The notes below the pieces were generated by a model that worked only from the letters and a program-made list of their open reading frames with translations, had not been told where the DNA came from and did no database searches. From DATATV01 sp035551355 (GTDB lineage Bacteria; Actinomycetota; Actinomycetes; Mycobacteriales; Pseudonocardiaceae), in contig DASZNF010000034.1 of assembly GCA_035551355.1 (NCBI GenBank), positions 1 to 64,000 of the forward strand: a DNA stretch of 64,000 nt, written 5' to 3'. Position 1 is the first letter of the stretch; each line of letters starts with the position of its first letter. The position numbers and the translations under genes were made by a program. This document shows, piece after piece, positions 46,499-53,779 of this stretch.

Positions 46499-47140
46499 TT
46501 GTCGATTCGGCACCCGGGACGACTTCCGTCGGTCCTGCTGCGCCGGCCGGTCCGGGTGCTCCGCCCCCAGGACGCGGCTGATGTCTATGCCCATCCACGG
46601 CCCGAGTTCGCGCGGTTGACCAAGTCCGGCGTGTTGCACCGACTGGCGACCGGATACTACGCCGTGGTGCCCGACGATCGGGTTGGCCTTACGTGGCTGC
46701 CCGATCTCGAATCGTCGGCGCTGGGTATCGCCGCTGCCGACGAGGGAGTGGCTTCGGTGGCATTGATGGGCATCAGCGCCGCGCGCGTGCACGGGGCGGT
46801 GCCCAGAGCACTGGGCGTCGCCGTTGTCGCCGCGCATCGGCATCGGGCGACAATCACGCTGGCCGACCGGGACGCGACCGTTCTGTTCGTCCGGCGGGAT
46901 ATCGGGCGGATCGACGTGGAACGGCACGGGCTCGAACTCGGCGCCGGTTGGGTGACCACGGTGGAGCAGACGATTCTTGATTTGGCCAGCCGGCCGGAAC
47001 TCGGTGATGTGCCTGATGAAGCGCATGCCGCGATTCGGGCGCTCCGTCCGAGGGCGGACGCGGATCTCCTGCGCGAGATCGCGGCGGCACAACGGAAAAC
47101 CGGCGCGCTGGCCCGAGCGCTGGATGACGCGGATGCTTGA
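46499..47140 (+). CDS. AbiEi-type antitoxin / regulator
   Basis: 213 residues. The N-terminal winged-helix part (FARLTKSGVLHRLATGYYAV) and the following domain (SVALMGISAARVHGAVPRAL, GWVTTVEQTILDLASRPEL) match AbiEi-like antitoxins of type IV toxin-antitoxin systems. The start is a TTG with a perfect SD (GGAGGTGA). Normally a nucleotidyltransferase toxin gene (AbiEii) follows; here only its N-terminal stub remains, overlapping the last eight bases. The antitoxin is therefore an orphan and may serve only as a regulator. Confidence 0.65.
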   Translation: MSIRHPGRLPSVLLRRPVRVLRPQDAADVYAHPRPEFARLTKSGVLHRLATGYYAVVPDDRVGLTWLPDLESSALGIAAADEGVASVALMGISAARVHGAVPRALGVAVVAAHRHRATITLADRDATVLFVRRDIGRIDVERHGLELGAGWVTTVEQTILDLASRPELGDVPDEAHAAIRALRPRADADLLREIAAAQRKTGALARALDDADA

Positions 47141-47294
47141 TCCAGGCGAGGAATCCGCGATCGCGGACCAATTCGGTGTGGCACGTGACCAGGTGCGGCT
47201 CAGCTTGATCGATATGACGACAGTCGGGGCTGGGTCCGCCGAACTCGCGGGCAACGCAGCAGCTTACGTTCCTGTTTACGAATCTGTATACTGA
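47133..47294 (+). pseudogene. Truncated AbiEii-type toxin gene
   Basis: 53 residues. MLDPGEESAIADQFGVARDQ corresponds to the first 20 or so residues of AbiEii-like nucleotidyltransferases that follow AbiEi genes in this order of bacteria. After VRLSLI the match ends and unrelated sequence runs to a stop. The catalytic GGT-x-x-x-x-x-D motif is gone, so no toxin is made. The tail overlaps the promoter of the next toxin-antitoxin pair, which suggests the second module landed in or replaced the toxin gene. Confidence 0.55.
47264..47292 (+). promoter_or_regulatory. Promoter of the MazEF-type pair
   Basis: TTACGT, a 17-base spacer and TATACT, with the ATG of the antitoxin eight bases after the -10. 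The transcript would be leaderless. The TATACT is a near-perfect -10 box in an AT-rich patch. Confidence 0.6.
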
Positions 47295-47299
47295 ATGGC

Positions 47300-47560
47300 A
47301 TGACGGCTATGTTGCGGGTCAGTGAGCAGACCCGGGACCGGGTCATGCAGGTGGCCGCGCGGGACTTCGCCGGCGCCACCGTCGAAGACACTCTGAATCG
47401 GCTCCTGGACGAACACTGGGAAGCCCAGGCCATTGCGGCGATGGACCATTTCCGGGCCAGCGACCCGGAAGGCTGGTCGGACTACCTGGCCGAGGCCGAC
47501 CGCTGGGACCAGGCGCAGACAGCCGCCGCCGACACGTGGGATGGGCACAGTCCCGCATGA
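47300..47560 (+). CDS. Antitoxin of a MazEF/PemIK-type pair
   Basis: 86 residues. The first 45 residues (MLRVSEQTRDRVMQVAARDF) resemble a ribbon-helix-helix-like DNA-binding N-terminus. The C-terminus is acidic and Trp/Asp-rich (AEADRWDQAQTAAADTWDG), suited to wrapping a toxin. The stop overlaps the toxin start by ATGA, the usual toxin-antitoxin arrangement. It has its own leaderless-type promoter. Confidence 0.72.
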   Translation: MTAMLRVSEQTRDRVMQVAARDFAGATVEDTLNRLLDEHWEAQAIAAMDHFRASDPEGWSDYLAEADRWDQAQTAAADTWDGHSPA

Positions 47561-47913
47561 GGGTTCGGATCGAGCCATGGCAGGTGTGGTGGGTTGATCT
47601 CGAACCGGTCGCGGGCCGCGAGCAAGGTAAGTCCCGTCCGGCGATCGTCGTGTCGTCGGCGTTTCACTTGCGGCTGGTCCGAGGTGAGCTGCTCAGTGTG
47701 CTGCCGCTGACCACGGTCGAGCGTCCCGGCTGGCTCCATCGCGTCGAGGTCTCCCTGCCCGGGCAGGCGTCCGGCTGGGCCATCACCGAGCAGGTCCGCA
47801 CGATCTCGGCCGCCCGGTTGACCGGCACCAGACCGATCGGGCAACTCGACGAAGGCCAGATCGAAACCACTCGTTCGGTGCTCAGCAAGATGCTCGACCT
47901 GCGCGGCGCATGA
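47557..47913 (+). CDS. MazF/PemK-family toxin
   Basis: 118 residues. VWWVDLEPVAGREQGKSRPA is the conserved N-terminal strand of MazF-type mRNA interferases, with Arg and Lys in the catalytic region, followed by AIVVSS, SVLPLTT and QVRTISAARLTG. These enzymes cleave mRNA at short motifs and cause growth arrest. It is translationally coupled to the antitoxin. Length and motifs are complete, so the pair may be active. Confidence 0.88.
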   Translation: MRVRIEPWQVWWVDLEPVAGREQGKSRPAIVVSSAFHLRLVRGELLSVLPLTTVERPGWLHRVEVSLPGQASGWAITEQVRTISAARLTGTRPIGQLDEGQIETTRSVLSKMLDLRGA

Positions 47914-47930
47914 CGAGCGAGTCGGCGAAT

Positions 47931-47972
47931 GCACGAAGAGCGAAAGCACGAAGAGCGAAAGCACGAAGAGCG
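47931..47972 (+). repeat. 15-bp tandem repeat (2.8 copies)
   Basis: GCACGAAGAGCGAAA occurs at 47931-47945 and 47946-47960, with a partial third copy to 47972. It starts 17 bases after the MazF-type stop codon. Confidence 0.9.
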
Positions 47973-47994
47973 GGTGGGCCGGATGTACCGGCAT

Positions 47995-48101
47995 GCGAAC
48001 CGTCCGTGCGATCCGCGCGGACCTGCGGGGGTCTGCGGGGCGTCCCCTGGAAGACACGACGGCCGACCCGGCGAGCGCGTTCCGCAAGCAGGGCCGACCG
48101 G
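47995..48101. repeat. Diverged copy of the tRNA 3' flank
   Basis: Over about 107 bases this segment aligns with 49495-49602: CGAACCGT, GCGGGG, GAAGACAC, CGACCCGG and TTCCGC blocks occur in the same order and spacing. The second copy contains the hairpin that follows the tRNA gene. The two copies bracket the NmrA/HxlR pair. A 17-bp exact direct repeat, GTGGGCCGGATGTACCG, at 47974 and 48107 frames this copy. Confidence 0.6.
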
Positions 48102-48191
48102 AGGTCGTGGGCCGGATGTACCGCAATACGAACCGCTGCGTGATCGTCTCCGGAATCCCGGTCGATCTCAAAACACTCCAGCGGCGCGCCC

Positions 48192-48329
48192 GATCGAATC
48201 GGTGACATGTCCGCCGGCGATCCGGCGTGGAACCTCGCGGCCGCGTGGGTGCTGCTTCCCGCGGGCGCGGCTGCATGGTTCTTCGACGTGTACGTGCATG
48301 CGGACGAGGCGACCGGAATCGACCAATTA
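48192..48329 (+). pseudogene. Fragment of an APH/kinase-like phosphotransferase
   Basis: The frame reads GDMSAGDPAWNLAAAWVLLP followed by AGAAAWFFDVYVHADEATG. This matches the C-terminal part of aminoglycoside-phosphotransferase-like proteins, where a DFG-like Asp is followed by GDPA-x-DLA-x-AW. The N-terminal lobe and catalytic loop are absent and similarity is lost after about 45 residues, where the frame runs into the antisense of the NmrA-like gene. It is a gene remnant. Confidence 0.5.
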
Positions 48330-48983
48330 GTGGCTGAGGTTGACCTGTGCCCTGTGGTGGTCGCCCTTCTCGATCAGGTCGACGAACCCGAGGGCGTAGT
48401 CCGCGGCGGAGATCGCACCGCCGTCCTCGGGCTGCACCGCGACCTCGTCGCCGAGCCGATAACGACCGAGTCGTTCGGCGGGCATATGTGCGCCGAACCT
48501 GAGCGCCGGGCTCACGTAGACCCAGTCGAGGGTCGCGGGCGTGGCCGGGAGGTCCTCGATGATGAACGCCGCTCCGTCGCGGATCTCGTCGTGGAGCTCC
48601 GCGGGGATGAGGCCGAGGTGACCGGGGTCGGTGACGAAGCGATCCGCCCCGGGCGCAGGGCGCAGCGACGAGGCGCCGCCGACGATGAACAGGCGTACGC
48701 CCGCGGCAGTGGCCAGCCGCGCGATGGTGCGGTGGACGTCGCGGGCGTGGCCGACCAGCGGGCCGCGCGGGGCGATTGCGTCCACGACGATGTCGGAACC
48801 CTTGATGACCGACGACAGCATTGCTTCGTCGGTGGCGTCGCCGTGGACATAGGTCACGCTCGGGATGGGCGCGTCGGGCAGCGAGCGGCTCAGCGCGGTG
48901 ACCTGGTGACCGCGAGCGGCGGCCTGCGCGGCGATGGCCGAACCGGCATAGCCGGTGCCGCCGATGACGGTGATGCGAGACAT
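48327..48983 (-). CDS. NAD(P)-binding SDR/NmrA-type protein
   Basis: 218 residues. The glycine motif RITVIGGTGYAGSAIAAQAA starts an atypical SDR fold, followed by VTYVHGDATDEAML, IVGGASSLRPAPG and DWVYVSPALRFG. Close relatives are often paired with HxlR regulators and behave as flavin or quinone-linked reductases. It is divergent from the HxlR gene with about 90 bases between. GGAAAGG precedes the ATG by seven bases. Confidence 0.85.
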   Translation of the reverse strand: MSRITVIGGTGYAGSAIAAQAAARGHQVTALSRSLPDAPIPSVTYVHGDATDEAMLSSVIKGSDIVVDAIAPRGPLVGHARDVHRTIARLATAAGVRLFIVGGASSLRPAPGADRFVTDPGHLGLIPAELHDEIRDGAAFIIEDLPATPATLDWVYVSPALRFGAHMPAERLGRYRLGDEVAVQPEDGGAISAADYALGFVDLIEKGDHHRAQVNLSH

Positions 48984-49070
48984 GAGGTGCCTTTCCACGG
49001 CAGGGTGGCGTCGGACGACGCGCTGCGATTACCGTATGAGTGCAGCTCTCCCATGGGAAGAAGGCACCTG

Positions 49071-49487
49071 GTGGTAACCACTCAGGCGGAGTCGGTGCTC
49101 TTCGGCAGCCCCTACCGCGCGGACTGCCCGACTCGCCACATCCTGGATCGCATCGGCGACCGGTGGACGGTGCTCATCGTGGGCGCCCTCTGGGACGGCA
49201 ACGTCCGTTTCTCAGAGTTGCGCCGACGCGTTGAGGGCATCTCGCAGAAGATGCTCACCCAGACTCTCCGCGGGCTCGAACGGGACGGGCTCGTGCGCCG
49301 CACCGTCTACCCCGAGGTTCCGGTCCGCGTCGAGTACACGCTCACCGAGGCGGGCCGCACCCTGCGTGAGCCGCTGCGCGCGCTGGAGGAATGGTCGATC
49401 GCGCACCTCGGCGACGTGTCCGGGGCACAGGAAGCCTACGACCGCGCGGATCGACCTCCTCCGGACTCCACGGATCGCGACAAGTAA
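49071..49487 (+). CDS. HxlR-family winged-helix regulator
   Basis: 138 residues. YRADCPTRHILDRIGDRWTV carries the conserved Cys of the family, followed by the winged helix (FSELRRRVEGISQKMLTQTL). The single Cys near the start is a candidate sensor of electrophiles or oxidants. It is divergent from the NmrA-like gene and probably represses it. GTG 49071 has AAGAAGG six bases upstream; ATG 49053 is an alternative. Confidence 0.88.
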   Translation: MVTTQAESVLFGSPYRADCPTRHILDRIGDRWTVLIVGALWDGNVRFSELRRRVEGISQKMLTQTLRGLERDGLVRRTVYPEVPVRVEYTLTEAGRTLREPLRALEEWSIAHLGDVSGAQEAYDRADRPPPDSTDRDK

Positions 49488-49559
49488 TACAGCGTACGAA
49501 CCGTTCGGGCGCCCAGCGCCCGAACCCGCGGGGCCCGGGGTCGTCCTCAGAAGACACAA

Positions 49560-49601
49560 CGGGCGACCCGGTTCGCGTTTTCCGCGAACATGGGTCGCCC
49601 G
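49560..49601. terminator. Hairpin following the tRNA gene
   Basis: A 10-bp stem CGGGCGACCC/GGGTCGCCCG encloses an inner stem (GTTCGCG/CGCGAAC). On the minus strand it lies just after the tRNA 3' end and is followed by TTGTGTCTT, so it should terminate the tRNA transcript. Confidence 0.7.
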
Positions 49602-49607
49602 AGTCTG

Positions 49608-49681
49608 TGGGTCCGGAGGGACTCGAACCCTCACTGGCTAGGACCTAAACCTAGTGCCTCTGCCAATTGGGCTACGGACCC
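49608..49681 (-). tRNA. tRNA with UAG anticodon (Leu), short variable loop
   Basis: 74 bases on the minus strand fold into a cloverleaf. The acceptor stem is GGGTCCG/CGGACCC, the D-arm loop holds GG, and the anticodon stem is CTAGG/CCTAG with loop TTTAGGT (anticodon TAG). The T-arm is GAGGG-TTCGAGT-CCCTC, and the discriminator is A. CCA is not encoded. The anticodon predicts leucine (CUA codons), but the variable region is only five bases, whereas leucine tRNAs normally have a long variable arm. Amino acid identity therefore rests on the anticodon alone. Confidence 0.85.
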
Positions 49682-49738
49682 GAGAGCGCCAGCCTATCGG
49701 TGCCGGACACCGGATTTCGCACGGCACGCCCCGCCCGA

Positions 49739-49801
49739 CGCGAAGCTCGCGCCCCATCCGTCGCGGAGCTCGCGCCCATCCGTCGCGGAGCTCGCGCCCC
49801 G
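49739..49801 (+). repeat. 22-bp tandem repeat (about 2.8 copies)
   Basis: Units of CGCGGAGCTCGCGCCCATCC plus GT, with small variations, run from 49739 to 49801. A further short repeat, CTCCGCACCCC twice, follows near 49815-49838. They occupy the 240-base gap between the tRNA and the DUF3618 gene, which otherwise holds only promoters. Confidence 0.75.
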
Positions 49802-49920
49802 GCCGAGGCGCCACCTCCGCACCCCCTCCGCACCCCCTCGTTCCGGGACCCGCGCGGCGCGGCCCGACCCCGTGATCTACCGTTGGCTCGCATCATGTTC
49901 AGCCTGGCCGAGGAGGACCG

Positions 49921-50142
49921 GTGGCTCGCGATCCCGACACCATCCAGCGTGAGATCGAGCAGGCCCGGGACGCCCTGGCCGTGACTCTCGACGAGCTGGG
50001 CACCAAGGCCAGTCCGCAGAAGCTCGTGGACACCGCCAAGTCCAACGTGCGGTCCACGTTGTCCCAGCCCAAGGTGAAGTACGCGCTGATCGGCGTGGGC
50101 GCGGTCGTCGGCCTCCTGCTGATCCGCAAGCTCGTCAAGTAA
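49921..50142 (+). CDS. DUF3618 small membrane-anchored protein
   Basis: 73 residues. DTIQREIEQARDALAVTLDE is the family's amphipathic helix, and the C-terminus is a single membrane helix (YALIGVGAVVGLLLIRKLV). The family is actinobacterial and of unknown function. AGGAGG lies four bases before the GTG. The last five codons with the stop are duplicated in tandem just after the gene. Confidence 0.85.
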   Translation: MARDPDTIQREIEQARDALAVTLDELGTKASPQKLVDTAKSNVRSTLSQPKVKYALIGVGAVVGLLLIRKLVK

Positions 50143-50163
50143 GCCAAGCTCGTCAAGTAAGCC
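50128..50163 (+). repeat. 18-bp tandem duplication across a stop codon
   Basis: AAGCTCGTCAAGTAAGCC is repeated exactly (50128-50145 and 50146-50163). The first copy encodes the C-terminal KLVK and stop of the DUF3618 protein. Confidence 0.92.
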
Positions 50164-50210
50164 AAGCACCGCCGCGGCCGCCAACGTCCGCATGCCAGGA
50201 ACGGGCGGGA

Positions 50211-50822
50211 TCACCGGCCGCGGCGGGTCAGCACCACCATCAGGATCTGGTCCACCAACCGGTCCACGAACGGGGCGTCCAGCGCGTCGCCGGTGAGCAT
50301 CAGCCGGTAGGTCAGCGCGGCTCCGGCCAACTCGACCACCAGGCTTTTCGGCGCGTCCTCGGCCAGCTCGCCGCGCGCCGCCGCCCGGTCCAGCACCCGG
50401 CGCAGCGCATCTCGCTGCACCCGCAGGAACCCCGTCCGGAACGCCTCGGCCAGCTCCTTCTCGTGCGGCAGCTCGCCGACCAGCGCCTGGGCCGCCTTGC
50501 CCGCCGTTCCGGACAGGAACCTGGCGAATGCGGTCAGGAACTGGCGCAGGTCACCGGCCAGCGAACCGGTGTCCGGCTCCGGGATGTTCCTGGCCACCAA
50601 CTCGTTGCACGTGTCGATGACCAGATCCAGTTTGGATTCCCAGCGCCGGTAGATGGTCGCCTTGCCCGCCTTGGCCCTCGCCGCCACCGCGTCCATGGTC
50701 AACGCCCGGTATCCGACCTCGGCCAGCACCGCCAGCGCGGCTACGCGAAGCGCCTCGTCCCGGCTGGTGTCCCTGGGCCGGCCCCGCGTACACGTGCGCG
50801 ACCCGTCCGGCACCACTGTCAT
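50211..50822 (-). CDS. TetR/AcrR-family regulator
   Basis: 203 residues. A basic N-terminus (CTRGRPRDTSRDEALRV) leads into the TetR helix-turn-helix: LTMDAVAARAKAGKATIYRR followed by WESK. The C-terminal ligand domain (from residue 75) resembles TetR_C-type domains found beside transporters. GGAG lies upstream of ATG 50822. Target could be the MFS gene at 51.5-53.6 kb or its own promoter. Confidence 0.88.
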   Translation of the reverse strand: MTVVPDGSRTCTRGRPRDTSRDEALRVAALAVLAEVGYRALTMDAVAARAKAGKATIYRRWESKLDLVIDTCNELVARNIPEPDTGSLAGDLRQFLTAFARFLSGTAGKAAQALVGELPHEKELAEAFRTGFLRVQRDALRRVLDRAAARGELAEDAPKSLVVELAGAALTYRLMLTGDALDAPFVDRLVDQILMVVLTRRGR

Positions 50823-50924
50823 GCCTGTCTCCGCCACCCCGGCTCGTCGATGATCCCGTCCCCGCGGCAATCGTATGGCCACCGCCATATCCCGGCCGCG
50901 CGGCACGCGGACCAACTCGCTCCG

Positions 50925-51533
50925 TCAGCCGGTCGAGCCGGCCACCTTGGGGGTCGCCTCCGCGTCCGGCAGCGGGGTCGTCGGCAGCACACCGGTCTGC
51001 TGGGCCGCCGGCTCGCCCGCCTCCGACGCCTGAGCCGGAACCGCAGCCGCGGCAGCAGCCGCCGGAGCCGCAGAGGCAGGCGGAGCCGCAGGAGCAGCCG
51101 GCGCCGCGACCGAGCCCGAAGCCGGGGCCTCACCACCGTTCTCCACCGGCCAGGACGGCACCTCACCCCGCCCAGCCGAACCGGGAACAGCCGAGCCAGG
51201 CCCAGCCGCACCTGGAACAGCCGAACCGGGCCTCGACGGGCCGCCGGCCGCACCCTCCGCGGCCGCCTCGGCCTGGGCCGACAACGGCACCTCGGTCAAC
51301 CCCAGCCTGGCGTGCAGGTAGCTGGTGGTGAACGCGTACGCGTCCCCGTCCAGCATGTGCACCACCGTTCTGGTGGTCTCACCGGTGGCGACCTTTTCCA
51401 CGATCTGGTCGGCCCGGTCCCGGGCAGCGATCAGCCCGGCGGCCGATGCCTTCCGGGTCTGGCCGTCCCAGTCGACCGTGATCGACCAGTCCTTGCCATC
51501 CGGGACATAGTTCACGGTGATAGGCGACTGCAT
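50925..51533 (-). CDS. Unknown protein with low-complexity C-terminus
   Basis: 202 residues. The first 90 residues form a compact domain (ITVNYVPDGKDWSITVDWDG, ATGETTRTVVHMLDGDAYAF) seen in many actinobacterial unknown proteins. The rest is Ala/Pro/Gly-rich, with repeated PGSAVPG units and a poly-Ala stretch, so it is probably disordered. GGGAGGGG precedes the ATG at short spacing. It lies 20 bases downstream of the MFS gene on the same strand. Confidence 0.7.
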   Translation of the reverse strand: MQSPITVNYVPDGKDWSITVDWDGQTRKASAAGLIAARDRADQIVEKVATGETTRTVVHMLDGDAYAFTTSYLHARLGLTEVPLSAQAEAAAEGAAGGPSRPGSAVPGAAGPGSAVPGSAGRGEVPSWPVENGGEAPASGSVAAPAAPAAPPASAAPAAAAAAAVPAQASEAGEPAAQQTGVLPTTPLPDAEATPKVAGSTG

Positions 51534-51553
51534 GATTCCCCTCCCGTCGATCA

Positions 51554-53650
51554 TCACCCAGCGCCGACGAGTTCCGGTCCACTCCGCTCGTCGGACAACC
51601 GCTGCTCCTCGAACAACCGCCGGCCCAACCGCGCCAACGCGCCCGGCAGTTCCCGCTCCACTTCTGGGTTCCAGTCCGCCAACTGCTCAGCGACCCATTG
51701 TTGCCATGCGGCGGCGAGTTTGCCGAGCTCTTGCTCACCCTCATCGGTGAGATAAAGCTGACCCTGTACTTCGATCAGGTACCCGGCCTCGGCCGTGGCC
51801 TGGAACGCGGGCAGCAGCACCGACGCAGGCACCTTGACCCGTTCGGCCACCCATTCCACCGTCGCGTGCCCCCGCAACCGACGGCAGATGTGCGCCTGGA
51901 CCACGCACCAGGCGGGCGCCTCGGTGAGCGAGGTGTCGGCCCGGGCCAGCGTCAACCGGCCCATCCGGCCCCGTTCCTTGCGCACCAGCCGGGCGATGGC
52001 CCGCTCCAGTTCCTGTTCGGAGTCCGCGGGCTGCGGCACCGAGAAGCCCTCGCCGATGCCCTCGGTCACCCCGGCCGTGGACGCCCGGGAGGTGCCGCGC
52101 AGCGGCACCTCCTTGAGGCACACCGCCAGCACCAGCGCCACCACCGCGACCGGCGAGGCGATGAGGAACATCTTGTGGATGACGTCGGCATAGATCTGCA
52201 CGAACGGGCCGGACACCGAAGCCGGGAGCTTGTGCAGCAACCCGGGAGTGCTCACCGCCGCGACGGGCACGCCCTTGGGCAGCGGGTGGCTGATCAGGGC
52301 GGCGGTGAGCTTCGGGGTCAGGGCGCTGGAGTAGACACTGCCGAACACCGCGACGCCGAACGAGCTGCCCATGGTCCGCAGGAAGGTGATGCCGGAGGTG
52401 GCCACGCCAAGATCGACGTAGTCCACCGTGTTCTGCACCGCGATCAGCGGGATCTGCATGCACATGCCCACGCCGATGCCCAGCACGAACATGAACAGCG
52501 AGGCCAGCCAGAATCCGGTGCTCACGGTCAGCAGCGACAGCAGGTACAGCCCGGCGATCATGCCGATCGACCCCACGACCGGGAAGATCTTGTACCGTCC
52601 GGTGGAGCTGACCACGTTGCCGCTGACGATCATGGACAGCATCAGCCCCAGCACCATGGGCAGCATGCGCAGGCCCGAGCTGGTCGCCGAGACGCCCTGC
52701 ACGTACTGCAGGTAGGTCGGCAGGTAGGTGATCGCGCCGAACATGGCGAAACCCACGATGAAGGTCAGCGCCCCGCCCACGCTGAACACCGGGCTGCGGA
52801 ACAGCCGCATCGGCAGCACCGGGTCCGCGGCCCGCTTCTCCACCAGCACGAACAGCGCCAGCGCGACCACCGAACCGGCGAACAGCCCGATGATGGTGGC
52901 CGAGGCCCACGGGTAGGTGGTGCCACCCCAGCTGGTGGCCAGGGTCAGCCCGGCCGCGCCGAGGCTGACCAGCACGATGCCCAGGTAGTCCACGGCCCTG
53001 GACAGCCCGCTGCGCACCTGCGGGATGGCGATCGAGGCCACGATCAGCACCAGCACGCCGACCGGGAGGTTCACGTAGAACGCCCAGCGCCAGGACAGGT
53101 GGTCCACGAACAACCCGCCCAGCAGCGGCCCGATCACGGTGACCACGCCGAACACCGAGCCCATGGCGCCCTGGTACCTGCCCCGCTCGCGCAGCGGGAT
53201 CACGTCGGCGATCAGCGCCGAGGCGGTCACCATCAGCCCGCCGCCACCGATGCCCTGCACCGCCCGCCAGCTGATCAGCCAGGTCATGCTGTTGGCCAGG
53301 CCGCACAGCGCCGAGCCGATCAGGAACACCGCGACGCTGGCCAGGAACATCCGCTTGCGGCCGAACAGGTCACCGAACTTGCCCACCAGCGCGGTGGCCA
53401 CCGTCTCGGCCAGCAGGTAGCCGGTGATCACCCAGGACAGGTGCCCGGCCCCGCCCAGGTCGCCGACGATGGTGGGCAGTGCGGTGGAAACGATCGTCTG
53501 ATCCAGCGCGGCGAGCAGCATGCCGAGCGCGACCGCGGCGAACACCAGGTTCATCCGCTGTCGGCTGACCTCGACCGGGGTGTCCGCGGGCGGCTCCCCG
53601 GGGGGAGCGGGGGCCGCGTCGGCTGCCCTGGCCTCGCTGGTGACGGTCAT
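51554..53650 (-). CDS. DHA2-type MFS drug exporter with C-terminal winged-helix-like domain
   Basis: 698 residues. Residues 30-530 give 14 predicted membrane helices of the EmrB/QacA type, with antiporter motif C (GSVFGVVTVIGPLLGGLFVD), LDQTIVSTALPTIVGDL and DLFGRKRMF. The last 150 residues are hydrophilic. TLARADTSLTEAPAWCVVQA, then VEWVAERVKVPASVLLPAFQ, TAEAGYLIEVQGQLYLT and DEGEQELGKLAAAWQQW look like a MarR/winged-helix fold. Exporters of this family normally end after helix 14. The nearby TetR genes on both sides suggest drug-inducible control. Confidence 0.88.
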   Translation of the reverse strand: MTVTSEARAADAAPAPPGEPPADTPVEVSRQRMNLVFAAVALGMLLAALDQTIVSTALPTIVGDLGGAGHLSWVITGYLLAETVATALVGKFGDLFGRKRMFLASVAVFLIGSALCGLANSMTWLISWRAVQGIGGGGLMVTASALIADVIPLRERGRYQGAMGSVFGVVTVIGPLLGGLFVDHLSWRWAFYVNLPVGVLVLIVASIAIPQVRSGLSRAVDYLGIVLVSLGAAGLTLATSWGGTTYPWASATIIGLFAGSVVALALFVLVEKRAADPVLPMRLFRSPVFSVGGALTFIVGFAMFGAITYLPTYLQYVQGVSATSSGLRMLPMVLGLMLSMIVSGNVVSSTGRYKIFPVVGSIGMIAGLYLLSLLTVSTGFWLASLFMFVLGIGVGMCMQIPLIAVQNTVDYVDLGVATSGITFLRTMGSSFGVAVFGSVYSSALTPKLTAALISHPLPKGVPVAAVSTPGLLHKLPASVSGPFVQIYADVIHKMFLIASPVAVVALVLAVCLKEVPLRGTSRASTAGVTEGIGEGFSVPQPADSEQELERAIARLVRKERGRMGRLTLARADTSLTEAPAWCVVQAHICRRLRGHATVEWVAERVKVPASVLLPAFQATAEAGYLIEVQGQLYLTDEGEQELGKLAAAWQQWVAEQLADWNPEVERELPGALARLGRRLFEEQRLSDERSGPELVGAG

Positions 53651-53779
53651 ACGACCTCCAATACCACCGGTATCTCCCAGGGACCGACCCTAAGGCGACC
53701 GGCGCGCGGAGGCGCGTTGAGTGAGCAAGTTCGTGACCGATCTTTCCCTGAGTGGGTGAATGACCAGCTCAGGAAGTGG

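Noticed and set aside
47931..47972. CRISPR-like array
   Set aside because: The 15-bp units are head to tail without spacers. No cas gene is in the window.
49608..49681. tRNA as attachment site of an integrated element
   Set aside because: No duplicated tRNA 3' end and no integrase gene were found. The nearby repeat copies the tRNA flank, not the tRNA itself.
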